Shown piece by piece: positions 36,953-45,700 of a stretch of 64,000 nt of DNA. The notes beneath the pieces were generated by a model that saw only the letters and a program-made list of their open reading frames with translations, had not been told where the DNA came from and made no database searches. The stretch is from Alphaproteobacteria bacterium. GTDB lineage: Bacteria > Pseudomonadota > Alphaproteobacteria > Rhizobiales > Aestuariivirgaceae. Location: positions 62,001-126,000 of the forward strand of contig JAHEBA010000001.1 in the NCBI GenBank assembly GCA_024642465.1, given 5' to 3'. The position numbers and the translations under genes are program-made. Each line of letters starts with the position of its first letter. The stretch's first letter is position 1.

Positions 36953-39811
36953 ATGGCGGACGAGCCTAAGATCGACCTCAACCTGAAGACCTGGGACGAG
37001 GTCAAGACCACGACCTGCTACATGTGCGCCTGCCGCTGTGGCATCAAGGTGTACCTGAAGGACGGGACGGTCAAATACATCGAGGGCAACCGCGACCATC
37101 CGGTCAACAAGGGCGTGCTGTGCGGCAAGGGCTCGGCCGGCATCATGCAGCATTATTCGCCCGCCCGTCTTACCAAGCCGCTGATGCGGGTGGGCCCGCG
37201 TGGCTCCGGCGAGTTCCGCGAGGTAGAGTGGGAAGAAGCGCTCCGGACCGCCACCACATGGCTGTCGCAGGTGCGATCGACCGATCCCCGCAAGCTTGCC
37301 CTGTTCACCGGCCGCGACCAGAGCCAGGCATTGACTGGCTGGTGGGCGACGCAATTTGGCACCCCCAACTTCGCGGCTCACGGCGGCTTCTGCTCGGTCA
37401 ACATGGCGGCGGCCGGCATCTATACCTTCGGCGGCGCGTTCTGGGAGTTCGGCGAACCCGACTGGGACCACACCAAATACTTCATGCTGTTCGGCGTGGC
37501 CGAGGACCATGCCTCCAACCCGATCAAGACCGGGCTTGGCAAGCTGAAGAAGAACGGCGCCAAGATCGTCTCCATCAACCCGGTGAAGTCGGGTTATTCG
37601 GCCATTGCCGACGAGTGGGTCGGCATCCGCCCCGGCACCGACGGGCTGTTCGTCGGCGCGCTGATCCACCAGCTGCTCAAGGCCGGCAAGATCGACCTGA
37701 ACTATCTGGCCCGCTACACTAATGCCGCCCATCTCGTCATCCGCAACAAGGGCGGTGACGATGACGGGCTGATTGCTCGCGACCGCTATGGCAAGGTGCT
37801 GGTGCTGGATGCAAGGTCCGGCGAGCCGGTGGCTCAGGACAAGGCGGAAACGCCCGCGCTGCATGGCGAGGTTAAGCTGTCGGGCAAGGACAAGCACACG
37901 GCCGTTCCCGCCTTCCAGCTCATCGCCGAGCGCTACCTGTCGGACGAGTATACGGCTGAGAAGGCCGCGCGTGCCTGCGGCATCGAGCCTGCGACCATCG
38001 TCCGGCTGGCGGGCGAGCTGGCCCATGCCGCGTTCGAACAGGCGTTTGAATTGCCGATTGCGTGGACGGACAGTCATGGCCGCAAGCACAAGTCGATGAC
38101 CGGACGCCCCGTGTCGATGCACGCCATGCGCGGCATCTCGGCCCATTCCAACGGCTTCCACACCTGCCGGTCGATCCACATCCTGCAGATCCTGCTTGGC
38201 AGCATCGATGTGCCTGGGGGCTTCCTCTACAAGCCGCCGTTCCCGAAGGCGGCTCCTCCCGGTCTCAAGCCCGCCGGCAAGGTGGGCGAGGTCAACCCGC
38301 TCAAGCCCTTGCCCGGCCCGCCGCTCGGCTTCGTCGCTGGCCCGGAAGACCTGCTGGTCGAGGCAGACGGAACACCGCGGCGCATCGACAAGGCTTATTC
38401 GTGGGATGCGCCGATAGCCGCCCACGGGCTGATGCACACGGTGATCACCAATGCCGCCAACAAGGATCCGTACGGCATCGACGTGCTGTTCATGTACATG
38501 GCCAACATGAGCTGGAATTCGACCATGAATTCCGGCGGCATCATGGATCACCTGACGAAAATCGACGAGAAGACCGGCGATTATGTCATCCCGAAGATCA
38601 TCTATTCAGATGCCTACTATTCGGAGATGGTCGCCTATGCCGACCTGATCCTGCCCGACACGACCTACCTTGAAAGATGGGACTGTATCTCGCTGCTTGA
38701 CCGCCCGATCTCCGAACCGCACGGGCCGGCAGACTCGATCCGCCAGCCGGTGGTGGAGCCCGACCGCGACGTGCGGCCGTTCCAGACGGTGATGCTCGAC
38801 CTCGGCGCGCGGCTCGGCCTGCCCGGCATGGTCAAGGAGGACATGACGCCCAAATTCCCTGGCGGCTATGCTGATTACATCGTCAATCACGAGCGCGGCC
38901 CGGGCATCGGTCCGCTGGCGGGCTTCCGCGGGACGGATGGCACAGAGGCAGGCAAGGGCGAGGTCAACCCGAACCAGCTTGAGCAGTACATCGAGAATGG
39001 CTGCTACTGGAAATACGAGATGCCCGAGCACATGCGCTACTACCGCATGGCCAACAAGGATTACCTCGAATGGGCGCAAGGCTTCGGCTTCAACCCGAAC
39101 GCAAACCAGATCACCTTCAACCTCTATTCGGAGGTGATGCAGAAGTTCCGGCTCGCCGCGCGCGGCCATGGAGACGTCGTGCCGCCGCAGGTGCACCGCC
39201 GCCGAGTGGAAGCGTTCTTCGATCCGGTGCCGATGTGGTATGCGCCGTTTGAAGAGGCGATGACCGACGCCACCGATTTTCCCATGCACGCGGTTACCCA
39301 GCGGCCCATGGCCATGTACCACTCCTGGGGCTCGATGAATGCCTGGCTGCGCCAGATCCTTGGCCGCAACTGGCTCTACATGGAGCGGGGCAGGGCGAAG
39401 CAGCTTGGCCTCAAGGACGGCGACTGGGTGCACGTCACCAGCCACCATGGCCGCATCAAGGTGCATCTGAAGTTGATGGACGGGGTGAACCCGGATACCG
39501 TGTGGACCTGGAACGCCATCGGCAAGCGCTCAGGCGCGTGGAACCTCGACCGGAATGCGCCGGAAGCGAAGAAGGGCTTCCTGCTCAACCACATCATCTC
39601 CGACCTATTGCCGGTGCGCGAAGGCGGCTACCGCTACTCCAACTCCGATCCCGTGACCGGGCAGGCCGCCTGGTATGACCTGCGCGTACGCGTCGAGAAC
39701 GCCGACGGCGTGGCTGTCACCGAGCCGCAGTTCGAGGCGACGAAGCGCCCGCCCGGACTGTTGCGCGCGGCCATGAAGATCGGCGAACGCATGATGAAGG
39801 GCAGGGACTGA
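36953..39811 (+). CDS. soeA: molybdopterin oxidoreductase catalytic subunit, SoeA-like cytoplasmic sulfite dehydrogenase
   Basis: 952 aa, no Tat leader; [4Fe-4S] motif CYMCACRCGIKVY...GVLCGKG; GGFCSVNMAAAGIYTFG; followed by ferredoxin and membrane-anchor genes. Confidence 0.75.
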   Translation: MADEPKIDLNLKTWDEVKTTTCYMCACRCGIKVYLKDGTVKYIEGNRDHPVNKGVLCGKGSAGIMQHYSPARLTKPLMRVGPRGSGEFREVEWEEALRTATTWLSQVRSTDPRKLALFTGRDQSQALTGWWATQFGTPNFAAHGGFCSVNMAAAGIYTFGGAFWEFGEPDWDHTKYFMLFGVAEDHASNPIKTGLGKLKKNGAKIVSINPVKSGYSAIADEWVGIRPGTDGLFVGALIHQLLKAGKIDLNYLARYTNAAHLVIRNKGGDDDGLIARDRYGKVLVLDARSGEPVAQDKAETPALHGEVKLSGKDKHTAVPAFQLIAERYLSDEYTAEKAARACGIEPATIVRLAGELAHAAFEQAFELPIAWTDSHGRKHKSMTGRPVSMHAMRGISAHSNGFHTCRSIHILQILLGSIDVPGGFLYKPPFPKAAPPGLKPAGKVGEVNPLKPLPGPPLGFVAGPEDLLVEADGTPRRIDKAYSWDAPIAAHGLMHTVITNAANKDPYGIDVLFMYMANMSWNSTMNSGGIMDHLTKIDEKTGDYVIPKIIYSDAYYSEMVAYADLILPDTTYLERWDCISLLDRPISEPHGPADSIRQPVVEPDRDVRPFQTVMLDLGARLGLPGMVKEDMTPKFPGGYADYIVNHERGPGIGPLAGFRGTDGTEAGKGEVNPNQLEQYIENGCYWKYEMPEHMRYYRMANKDYLEWAQGFGFNPNANQITFNLYSEVMQKFRLAARGHGDVVPPQVHRRRVEAFFDPVPMWYAPFEEAMTDATDFPMHAVTQRPMAMYHSWGSMNAWLRQILGRNWLYMERGRAKQLGLKDGDWVHVTSHHGRIKVHLKLMDGVNPDTVWTWNAIGKRSGAWNLDRNAPEAKKGFLLNHIISDLLPVREGGYRYSNSDPVTGQAAWYDLRVRVENADGVAVTEPQFEATKRPPGLLRAAMKIGERMMKGRD

Positions 39812-40566
39812 TGACAACGCTTCCCGACACATCAAAGCCCGGTCAGAAGAAGCTGGGCCTGGTCATCGACCTTGACACCTGCGTCGGCTGCCAGGCGTGT
39901 GCCACCTCGTGCAAGGAGTGGAACACGCAAGGCTATTCGGCGCCACTGACCGACATCGATCCCTACGGCCCTGATCCGGTGGGGGCTTGGCTCAACCGCA
40001 TCCACGGCTACGAAGCTGGCGAAGGCGAGAACCGCCGCGCATTGCATTTCCCGCGCTCGTGCCTGCACTGCGAAACGCCGGCCTGCGTGACCGTGTGCCC
40101 GACTGGCGCCAGCTACAAGCGCGCCGAAGACGGCATCGTGCTGGTCAACCCGGACACCTGCATCGGTTGCAAGCTGTGCTCGTGGGCGTGCCCCTATGGC
40201 GCGCGCGAGTATGACGCCGACGATGGCGTGATGAAGAAGTGCACGCTCTGCGTTGACCGCATCTATAACGAGAATCTGGAGCCCGAAGACCGCAAGCCGG
40301 CTTGCGTGCGCGCCTGTCCCACGGGCGCACGTCACTTCGGTGACCTTGGCGACCCGAATTCGGACGTCTCGCAACTGGTGGCTGAGCGCGGCGGTTTCGA
40401 CCTGCTGCCGCAGATGGATTACAAGCCGGTCAACAAGTACCTGCCGCCGCGTCCGCGCCGCTCGGACGCAAACCCGGTTCCTGCCGCAAAACTCGAGACC
40501 GTGGGCAAGGCCGACGGCTCCGTCACCGAACGCTTTTTTTCCTGGCTCGACAAGGCGCTGTCCTGA
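39811..40566 (+). CDS. soeB: 4Fe-4S ferredoxin subunit (DmsB/SoeB-like)
   Basis: DTCVGCQACATSCKEWNT, CLHCETPACVTVCPTGA, DTCIGCKLCSWACPYGA, CTLCVDRI; TGATG junctions both sides. Confidence 0.8.
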   Translation: MTTLPDTSKPGQKKLGLVIDLDTCVGCQACATSCKEWNTQGYSAPLTDIDPYGPDPVGAWLNRIHGYEAGEGENRRALHFPRSCLHCETPACVTVCPTGASYKRAEDGIVLVNPDTCIGCKLCSWACPYGAREYDADDGVMKKCTLCVDRIYNENLEPEDRKPACVRACPTGARHFGDLGDPNSDVSQLVAERGGFDLLPQMDYKPVNKYLPPRPRRSDANPVPAAKLETVGKADGSVTERFFSWLDKALS

Positions 40567-41504
40567 TGCATCCCGCTTATTCCGTCATTCTGTTTACGAC
40601 TGCGTCCGGCGCCGGTTACGGCCTGCTGGCGCTGCTGGGTCTGACCGGGGCCAGCCACGGCGCGGCGTCGAGCTCCGCCTTCGGCGCAACGTCTATGGTG
40701 CTGGCGCTTGGCCTCATCACGGCTGGCCTGTTGTCGTCGACCTTCCACCTCGGCCACCCGGAACGCGCTTGGCGCGCGTTCAGCCAGTGGCGCACCAGTT
40801 GGCTGTCGCGCGAGGGCGTGGCGGCGGTGATCACCTATGTTCCGGCATGTATCTTCGGTCTGCTCTGGGTGTTCGGCGGCAACGAGACGCTGATCGCCAT
40901 CGCCGGCTACCTGACCGCGCTGATGGCCATGATCACCGTATTCACCACGGCGATGATCTATGCCTCGCTGCCCACCATGCGCCAGTGGCGGCATTTCATG
41001 GCGGTGCCGGTCTACATCTTGTTCGCACTCGCCACTGGCGCGGTGCTGCTGTTCGCGCTGGCAGCATTGTTTGGCCGTTCCGGCATACCGGCCCTCGGCG
41101 TCATCACCATCGTTGGCCTCGGCCTGGCAGGCCTAGCCAAAATCGTCTACTGGGCCGGTATTGACCGCATGAAGCCCAAATACACCATGGGCGACGCCAC
41201 CGGCCTTGGCGGCACTGTACGCCAGTGGGAAGTGCCGCACACCTCGGAGAATTTCGTGCAGCGCGAGATGGGCTTCAGGGTTGCCCGCAAGCACGCGGCC
41301 AAGCTGCGCATGATCTGCCTTGCCCTGCTCGCGGCTTCATTGCTGGCAGTGTGGGCGGCATTCAGCATGGGCGGGGCGCTGGCGCCGGTACTTGCCGTTG
41401 CTGCCGCAGTGTTGACGGCGGTGGCAGTGGTCACCGAACGCTGGCTGTTCTTCGCCCAGGCGAAACACGTTGTCATGTTGTTCTACGGCGAACAAGCGGT
41501 GTAG
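40566..41504 (+). CDS. soeC: membrane anchor subunit (DmsC/SoeC-like)
   Basis: 8-9 TM; HPAYSVILFTTASGAGYGLLALLGL...STFHLGHPERAWRAFSQWRTSWLSREG. Confidence 0.8.
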   Translation: MHPAYSVILFTTASGAGYGLLALLGLTGASHGAASSSAFGATSMVLALGLITAGLLSSTFHLGHPERAWRAFSQWRTSWLSREGVAAVITYVPACIFGLLWVFGGNETLIAIAGYLTALMAMITVFTTAMIYASLPTMRQWRHFMAVPVYILFALATGAVLLFALAALFGRSGIPALGVITIVGLGLAGLAKIVYWAGIDRMKPKYTMGDATGLGGTVRQWEVPHTSENFVQREMGFRVARKHAAKLRMICLALLAASLLAVWAAFSMGGALAPVLAVAAAVLTAVAVVTERWLFFAQAKHVVMLFYGEQAV

Positions 41505-41515
41505 CCTTCCGGTCC

Positions 41516-42256
41516 ATGCGAACGAGACGTCTTCTGCTTCTCATACCAGCCGTCACGCTGGCAGCCACACCAGCCCGCGCGGACATGCAGCGCGTGGGCA
41601 GTTTCGAGATCGACCGCACCGAGGTTACGGTCGGCCAGTTCCGCCAGTTCACCGAGGCGACCGGCATGGTGACTGCGGCAGAGAAGGCGGGCGGCGGGCA
41701 GGTCTACGGCGCTGGCTGGGAGCAAAAGCCCGGCTGGACCTGGAAGACGCCGTATGGCAAGCCCGCCGCGGACGACGAGCCCGCCGCCTACGTGACCTAC
41801 GATGAGGCGAAGGCCTATTGCGCCTGGGCCGGCAAGCGGCTGCCCACCGATGCCGAGTGGATGGAAGCCGCCTATACCGAGCGCCGCGCCAACCCGCCTT
41901 CAGGCTTCGAGACCGGCAAGACCTACGACTACCCGACCGGCGAAACGCCACAGGGCGCCAATTGCCTTGAGGGTTGCGGCCCGACGCCGGAGGTTGACCG
42001 CTCCGCCGTTCTTGATCGCGGCCGGGGCCATGCGGCAGTGGGCAAGACCAGGCCCGGCGTCAACGGCCTCTACGACATGGGCGCCAACCTGTGGGAGTGG
42101 GTCGATGGCACGGCTTCATCGGGCCAGGTGCTGACCCGTGGCGGTTCGTGGTGGTATGGTCCCGCCCAGATGCACCGCGATCACACCCAGTCGAAGCCGC
42201 CGGAAACGGCAGTGGTATATATCGGCTTCCGCTGCACCCGCGACGCCAACGGCTAG
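41516..42256 (+). CDS. secreted SUMF1/formylglycine-generating-enzyme-like protein
   Basis: Signal peptide MRTRRLLLLIPAVTLAATPARA; FEIDRTEVTVGQFRQFTEATG...AYCAWAGKRLPTDAEWMEAAYTERR...GLYDMGANLWEWV...RGGSWWY. Confidence 0.88.
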   Translation: MRTRRLLLLIPAVTLAATPARADMQRVGSFEIDRTEVTVGQFRQFTEATGMVTAAEKAGGGQVYGAGWEQKPGWTWKTPYGKPAADDEPAAYVTYDEAKAYCAWAGKRLPTDAEWMEAAYTERRANPPSGFETGKTYDYPTGETPQGANCLEGCGPTPEVDRSAVLDRGRGHAAVGKTRPGVNGLYDMGANLWEWVDGTASSGQVLTRGGSWWYGPAQMHRDHTQSKPPETAVVYIGFRCTRDANG

Positions 42257-42263
42257 GACTCCC

Positions 42264-43103
42264 ATGCGCGACAACATTGAACTTCCCGTCGAGACGATCC
42301 GGCTGGCCGATGGCCTGAAGTGGGAGGATGGCTGGTTTGCAACCCGATTGCTGGACGCCGATACATTGACCATCGGCGAACCCGCCTATCACCAGCGCAA
42401 CTGGAGTTACCTGATCCGCGACGGCGGTGAGGCACTGCTATTCGATACCGGTTCGGGGCGCCGGCCCATTGCACCGCTGGTGGCGCACCATTCCAACGGA
42501 GCGCGAGTCACTGCATTCCCGTCGCACATGCACTTCGACCACCTCGGCGGTATCAACGCCTTCGGCCCGGTGACGGTGGCCGATCTGCCGATGCTGCGGG
42601 CGTGCGAGACGGGAGGCCAGCTCACCCCGGCAGACGAGATGTTTCTCGGTCACTACGAGGGCCTGTCCGTGCCGACCTTCGATGTGGGGAGATGGGTCAG
42701 GCCGGGAGAGGTTATCGAGGTGGGCGCGCGCCGGCTGGAGGTGCTGCACACGCCGGGCCACTCACCGGACTCGATCAGCCTCTGGGAGCCTGACAGGAAT
42801 CGTCTCTACGCCGCCGACTTCATCTACTGTGGTGCGCTCTATGCCCAGACGCCGGGGGCTTCGTTGACTCAATACCTCGAAACCTGCCGGCAACTGCTTG
42901 AAACGATTCCGCAATCCGCTGAAATCGCATGTGCCCATGGGCGCCCGGTGAAAGGCATCGACGAGGTGCCGGTCGTGGGTCACGCCGACCTTGAAGACGT
43001 TCACGATGTTCTGTCAGGCCTGCTGCAAGGCCCGCCTCACACCGGCGAAGCGCCGGTCAACGAGCGCATGTTCCTGCTCTATTCCGAAGAGAGTTTTCAA
43101 TAA
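42264..43103 (+). CDS. MBL-fold metallo-hydrolase
   Basis: LLFDTGSGRRPIAPL; SHMHFDHLGGINAFG; VLHTPGHSPDSISLWE. Confidence 0.9.
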   Translation: MRDNIELPVETIRLADGLKWEDGWFATRLLDADTLTIGEPAYHQRNWSYLIRDGGEALLFDTGSGRRPIAPLVAHHSNGARVTAFPSHMHFDHLGGINAFGPVTVADLPMLRACETGGQLTPADEMFLGHYEGLSVPTFDVGRWVRPGEVIEVGARRLEVLHTPGHSPDSISLWEPDRNRLYAADFIYCGALYAQTPGASLTQYLETCRQLLETIPQSAEIACAHGRPVKGIDEVPVVGHADLEDVHDVLSGLLQGPPHTGEAPVNERMFLLYSEESFQ

Positions 43104-43109
43104 ACAGCT

Positions 43110-43129
43110 ATATAAAGAAAACTTTATGT
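43110..43129. promoter_or_regulatory. palindromic operator candidate upstream of BHMT-like gene
   Basis: ATATAAAGAAAACTTTATGT; arms ATAAAG/CTTTAT; 18/20 identical to the element at 63531-63550. Confidence 0.7.
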
Positions 43130-43173
43130 GATATGCCGTCGGCAAACTGATCTTCCATTGAGGTATCCCATCC

Positions 43174-44202
43174 ATGTCTCGCGCAAACTTCCTCGATATG
43201 CTCCACAACCGCGACTGGCTGCTCGCCGATGGCGCCACTGGCACCAACCTGTTTGCAGCCGGTCTGCAGTCGGGCGATGCGCCTGAACTGTGGAACGAGG
43301 ATCACCCGGACCGCATCCGCACGCTGCATCGCAAGTTCATCGAGGCCGGTTCCGACATCGTGCTCACCAACTCGTTTGGCGGGTCGTCGTACCGGCTCAA
43401 GCTGCACAATGCGCAAGACCGCGTGGGCGAGCTGAACAGGAAGGCTGCCGAACTTGCCCGCCTCGAGGCCGATGCAGCAGACCGGCCCGTCATCGTTGCC
43501 GGTTCGATGGGCCCGACGGGCGAGATCATGGAGCCGGTCGGTTCGCTGTCCCATGCCGATGCCGTCAAGGCATTCGCCGAGCAGGCCAAGGCGCTGGAAG
43601 AAGGCGGAGCCGACGTACTGTGGATTGAGACCATGTCGTCGGAGGAAGAATTCAAGGCGGCACTTGAAGGTGCGCGCACCACCAAGCTGCCCGTCGTCGC
43701 CACCATGAGCTTCGACACCAACGGCCGCACCATGATGGGTCTGACGCCAGCCAACTACGCCAAGCTTGCCCCGGCCCAGCCCGGCGCGCCCGATGCCATC
43801 GGCGCCAACTGTGGTACCGGTGCTGCCGAACTGGTCGCCGCCGTTCTCGGCATGACCGAGGCCGACCCGGACGCGGTCGTCGTCGCCAAGGGCAATTGCG
43901 GCATTCCGGCCTGGGTGGATGGCCACATCCACTATGATGGCACGCCTGAACTGATGGCCGACTATGCCCGGCTGGCGCTGGATGCAGGCGCAAAGATCAT
44001 CGGTGGCTGCTGCGGCACCACCTACGAACACGTGCGCGCCATGCGCGATTCGCTCGACAGCTACCGCAAGGGCGACCGCCCGGACGTTGACGAGGTTGAG
44101 GCCCGTCTCGGCAAGGTGTCCGCCCTGGCGCACGGCACCGACACGGCTGCCGAAGGCGCAGCACGCCGTGGCCGCGAGGGCCGGGGCCGCAGGAGGGGTT
44201 AG
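43174..44202 (+). CDS. bmt: betaine-homocysteine S-methyltransferase-like protein
   Basis: LLADGATGTNLFAAGLQSGDAPELWNEDHPDRI...LTNSFGGSSYRL...IGANCGTG...IIGGCCGTTYEHVRAM; Arg/Gly-rich C-terminus AARRGREGRGRRRG*. Confidence 0.88.
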   Translation: MSRANFLDMLHNRDWLLADGATGTNLFAAGLQSGDAPELWNEDHPDRIRTLHRKFIEAGSDIVLTNSFGGSSYRLKLHNAQDRVGELNRKAAELARLEADAADRPVIVAGSMGPTGEIMEPVGSLSHADAVKAFAEQAKALEEGGADVLWIETMSSEEEFKAALEGARTTKLPVVATMSFDTNGRTMMGLTPANYAKLAPAQPGAPDAIGANCGTGAAELVAAVLGMTEADPDAVVVAKGNCGIPAWVDGHIHYDGTPELMADYARLALDAGAKIIGGCCGTTYEHVRAMRDSLDSYRKGDRPDVDEVEARLGKVSALAHGTDTAAEGAARRGREGRGRRRG

Positions 44203-45455
44203 GCCAGCCCTTCCAGCCGCTCCAGCACGGTTTCGACTTCGTCCACCGTATTGTAGTGGGCAAGGCCGATGCGCAGTACGCCGCCCTTGTCCATGAGGTT
44301 CATGCGGTTGATGGGTTCAAGCGCGTAGTTGTGGCCCGACCACAGGAAGATATTGTCCTTGGCGAAGGCCTCAGCCAGATCGGCCGGGTTCTTGCCCTCA
44401 ACGGTGATGGATACCGTGGGAACCCGCCGGTGCATGGCGTTCGCCGAGGTGATGCCGCGAACTTTCACGCCCTTGATCGAGGTGAGGCCGCCAATGAGCT
44501 GGCGCGTCAGCGTCATTTCATGCTCCTGCAATGCGTTCATGCCGCTCACAATGCGCATGCGGGACACCTGAACACCATGGTTCTGATCCTCGCCATGCGA
44601 GGCGATGTACTCGATGGCGCCAAGGGTGGCTGCCAGCGTCTCGCGCGCCGCGGTGCCGCTTTCGAACGCAGCGGGCGGGCCGTACTCCAGCGCCGGGCGC
44701 ACGTTGTAGGAGTAGAGGGTTTCCAGCAGCGCGCGCCGGCCATACATCACGCCCTGGTGCGGGCCGAACCACTTGTACGCCGAGGACACCAGGAAGTCGC
44801 AGCCGATGGCCTGCACGTCGATCGGGATGTGCGGGGCGGACTGCACCGCATCGACGAAGGTGACGGCGCCGGCTGCGCGGGCCTTGCGGCAGATGGCTGA
44901 AACGTCGTTGATGGTACCGGTGCAATTGGAGGCATGCCCCAACGCCACGATCTTGGTCCGCTCGGTCAGAACCTTGTCGAGCGCGTCGTCGGCAAACTCG
45001 AACGTGTCCGGATCGAAGTCGAGCCACTTCACCGTTGCTCCGGTATCGGACGCGACGTGCAGCCAGGGCGCCACGTTGGCATCATGGTCCATGCGCGACA
45101 GGACGATCTCGTCGTCTTTCGAAATCTTGAGTGATTTCTGAAGGTTGCGCGACATGGCGAGCGTCATGGTGGTCATGTTCGCGCCGAACATGATCTCCGA
45201 CGGGGAGGGCGCGTTGTAGAACTGCGCGGCGGCGATGCGGGTCTGGTCAACCAGTTCCTGGGCCAGCCGCGAGGTGATGAAGGCGCCGCCGAGATTGGCG
45301 TTCTGGCTGATCATGGCCTGGCAGGCGCGATCGATTACCCGTTGCGGAACCTGCGTTCCGGCAGGATTGTCGAGATAGATGCGGGACTTGCCCTCGTCCT
45401 TGATTGAAAGCGAGGGAAACTGCGCGCGCGCAACCTCAACGGAAAATCCGCTCAT
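44199..45455 (-). CDS. cysteine desulfurase-like class V aminotransferase
   Basis: RIYLDNPAGTQVPQRVIDR...FVDAVQSAPHIPIDVQAIGCDFLVSSAYKWFGPHQGVMYG. Confidence 0.88.
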   Translation of the reverse strand: MSGFSVEVARAQFPSLSIKDEGKSRIYLDNPAGTQVPQRVIDRACQAMISQNANLGGAFITSRLAQELVDQTRIAAAQFYNAPSPSEIMFGANMTTMTLAMSRNLQKSLKISKDDEIVLSRMDHDANVAPWLHVASDTGATVKWLDFDPDTFEFADDALDKVLTERTKIVALGHASNCTGTINDVSAICRKARAAGAVTFVDAVQSAPHIPIDVQAIGCDFLVSSAYKWFGPHQGVMYGRRALLETLYSYNVRPALEYGPPAAFESGTAARETLAATLGAIEYIASHGEDQNHGVQVSRMRIVSGMNALQEHEMTLTRQLIGGLTSIKGVKVRGITSANAMHRRVPTVSITVEGKNPADLAEAFAKDNIFLWSGHNYALEPINRMNLMDKGGVLRIGLAHYNTVDEVETVLERLEGLA

Positions 45456-45700
45456 TATTGGGGTTTCCTCCAGATCCGCTGCCGTGTGAACATATGCGGC
45501 TTGCTGAATTCATTGTCATCGTCATTACACGTGGCAGGTTGGCTCGGCAATAGGCCGAAAGGCGGCATGAATTGAAACCGGCAGGCCACAGTCGCATTCA
45601 GGCATGTTGTTGTCGCTAAGAATACGTTGCCGGAACCGCGAAACGCGGTAAAAAGCTTGGAGAAACTTCAACTGGCCCGCGCCTTCTACGGAGTAAGCGG

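Noticed and set aside
36953-39811. Formate dehydrogenase or DMSO reductase alpha subunit
   Set aside because: No Tat leader, Cys-type ligand region GGFCSVNMAAAG, and neighbouring DmsB/DmsC-like subunits plus xsc/tauE in the window fit a cytoplasmic SoeABC-type complex better; not proven without phylogeny.
45456-45700. Cobalamin riboswitch upstream of the corrinoid gene
   Set aside because: No recognisable conserved B12 box (GCCACUG / AGYCAGRAGACCUGCC-like) by eye; retained only as a low-interest candidate leader.
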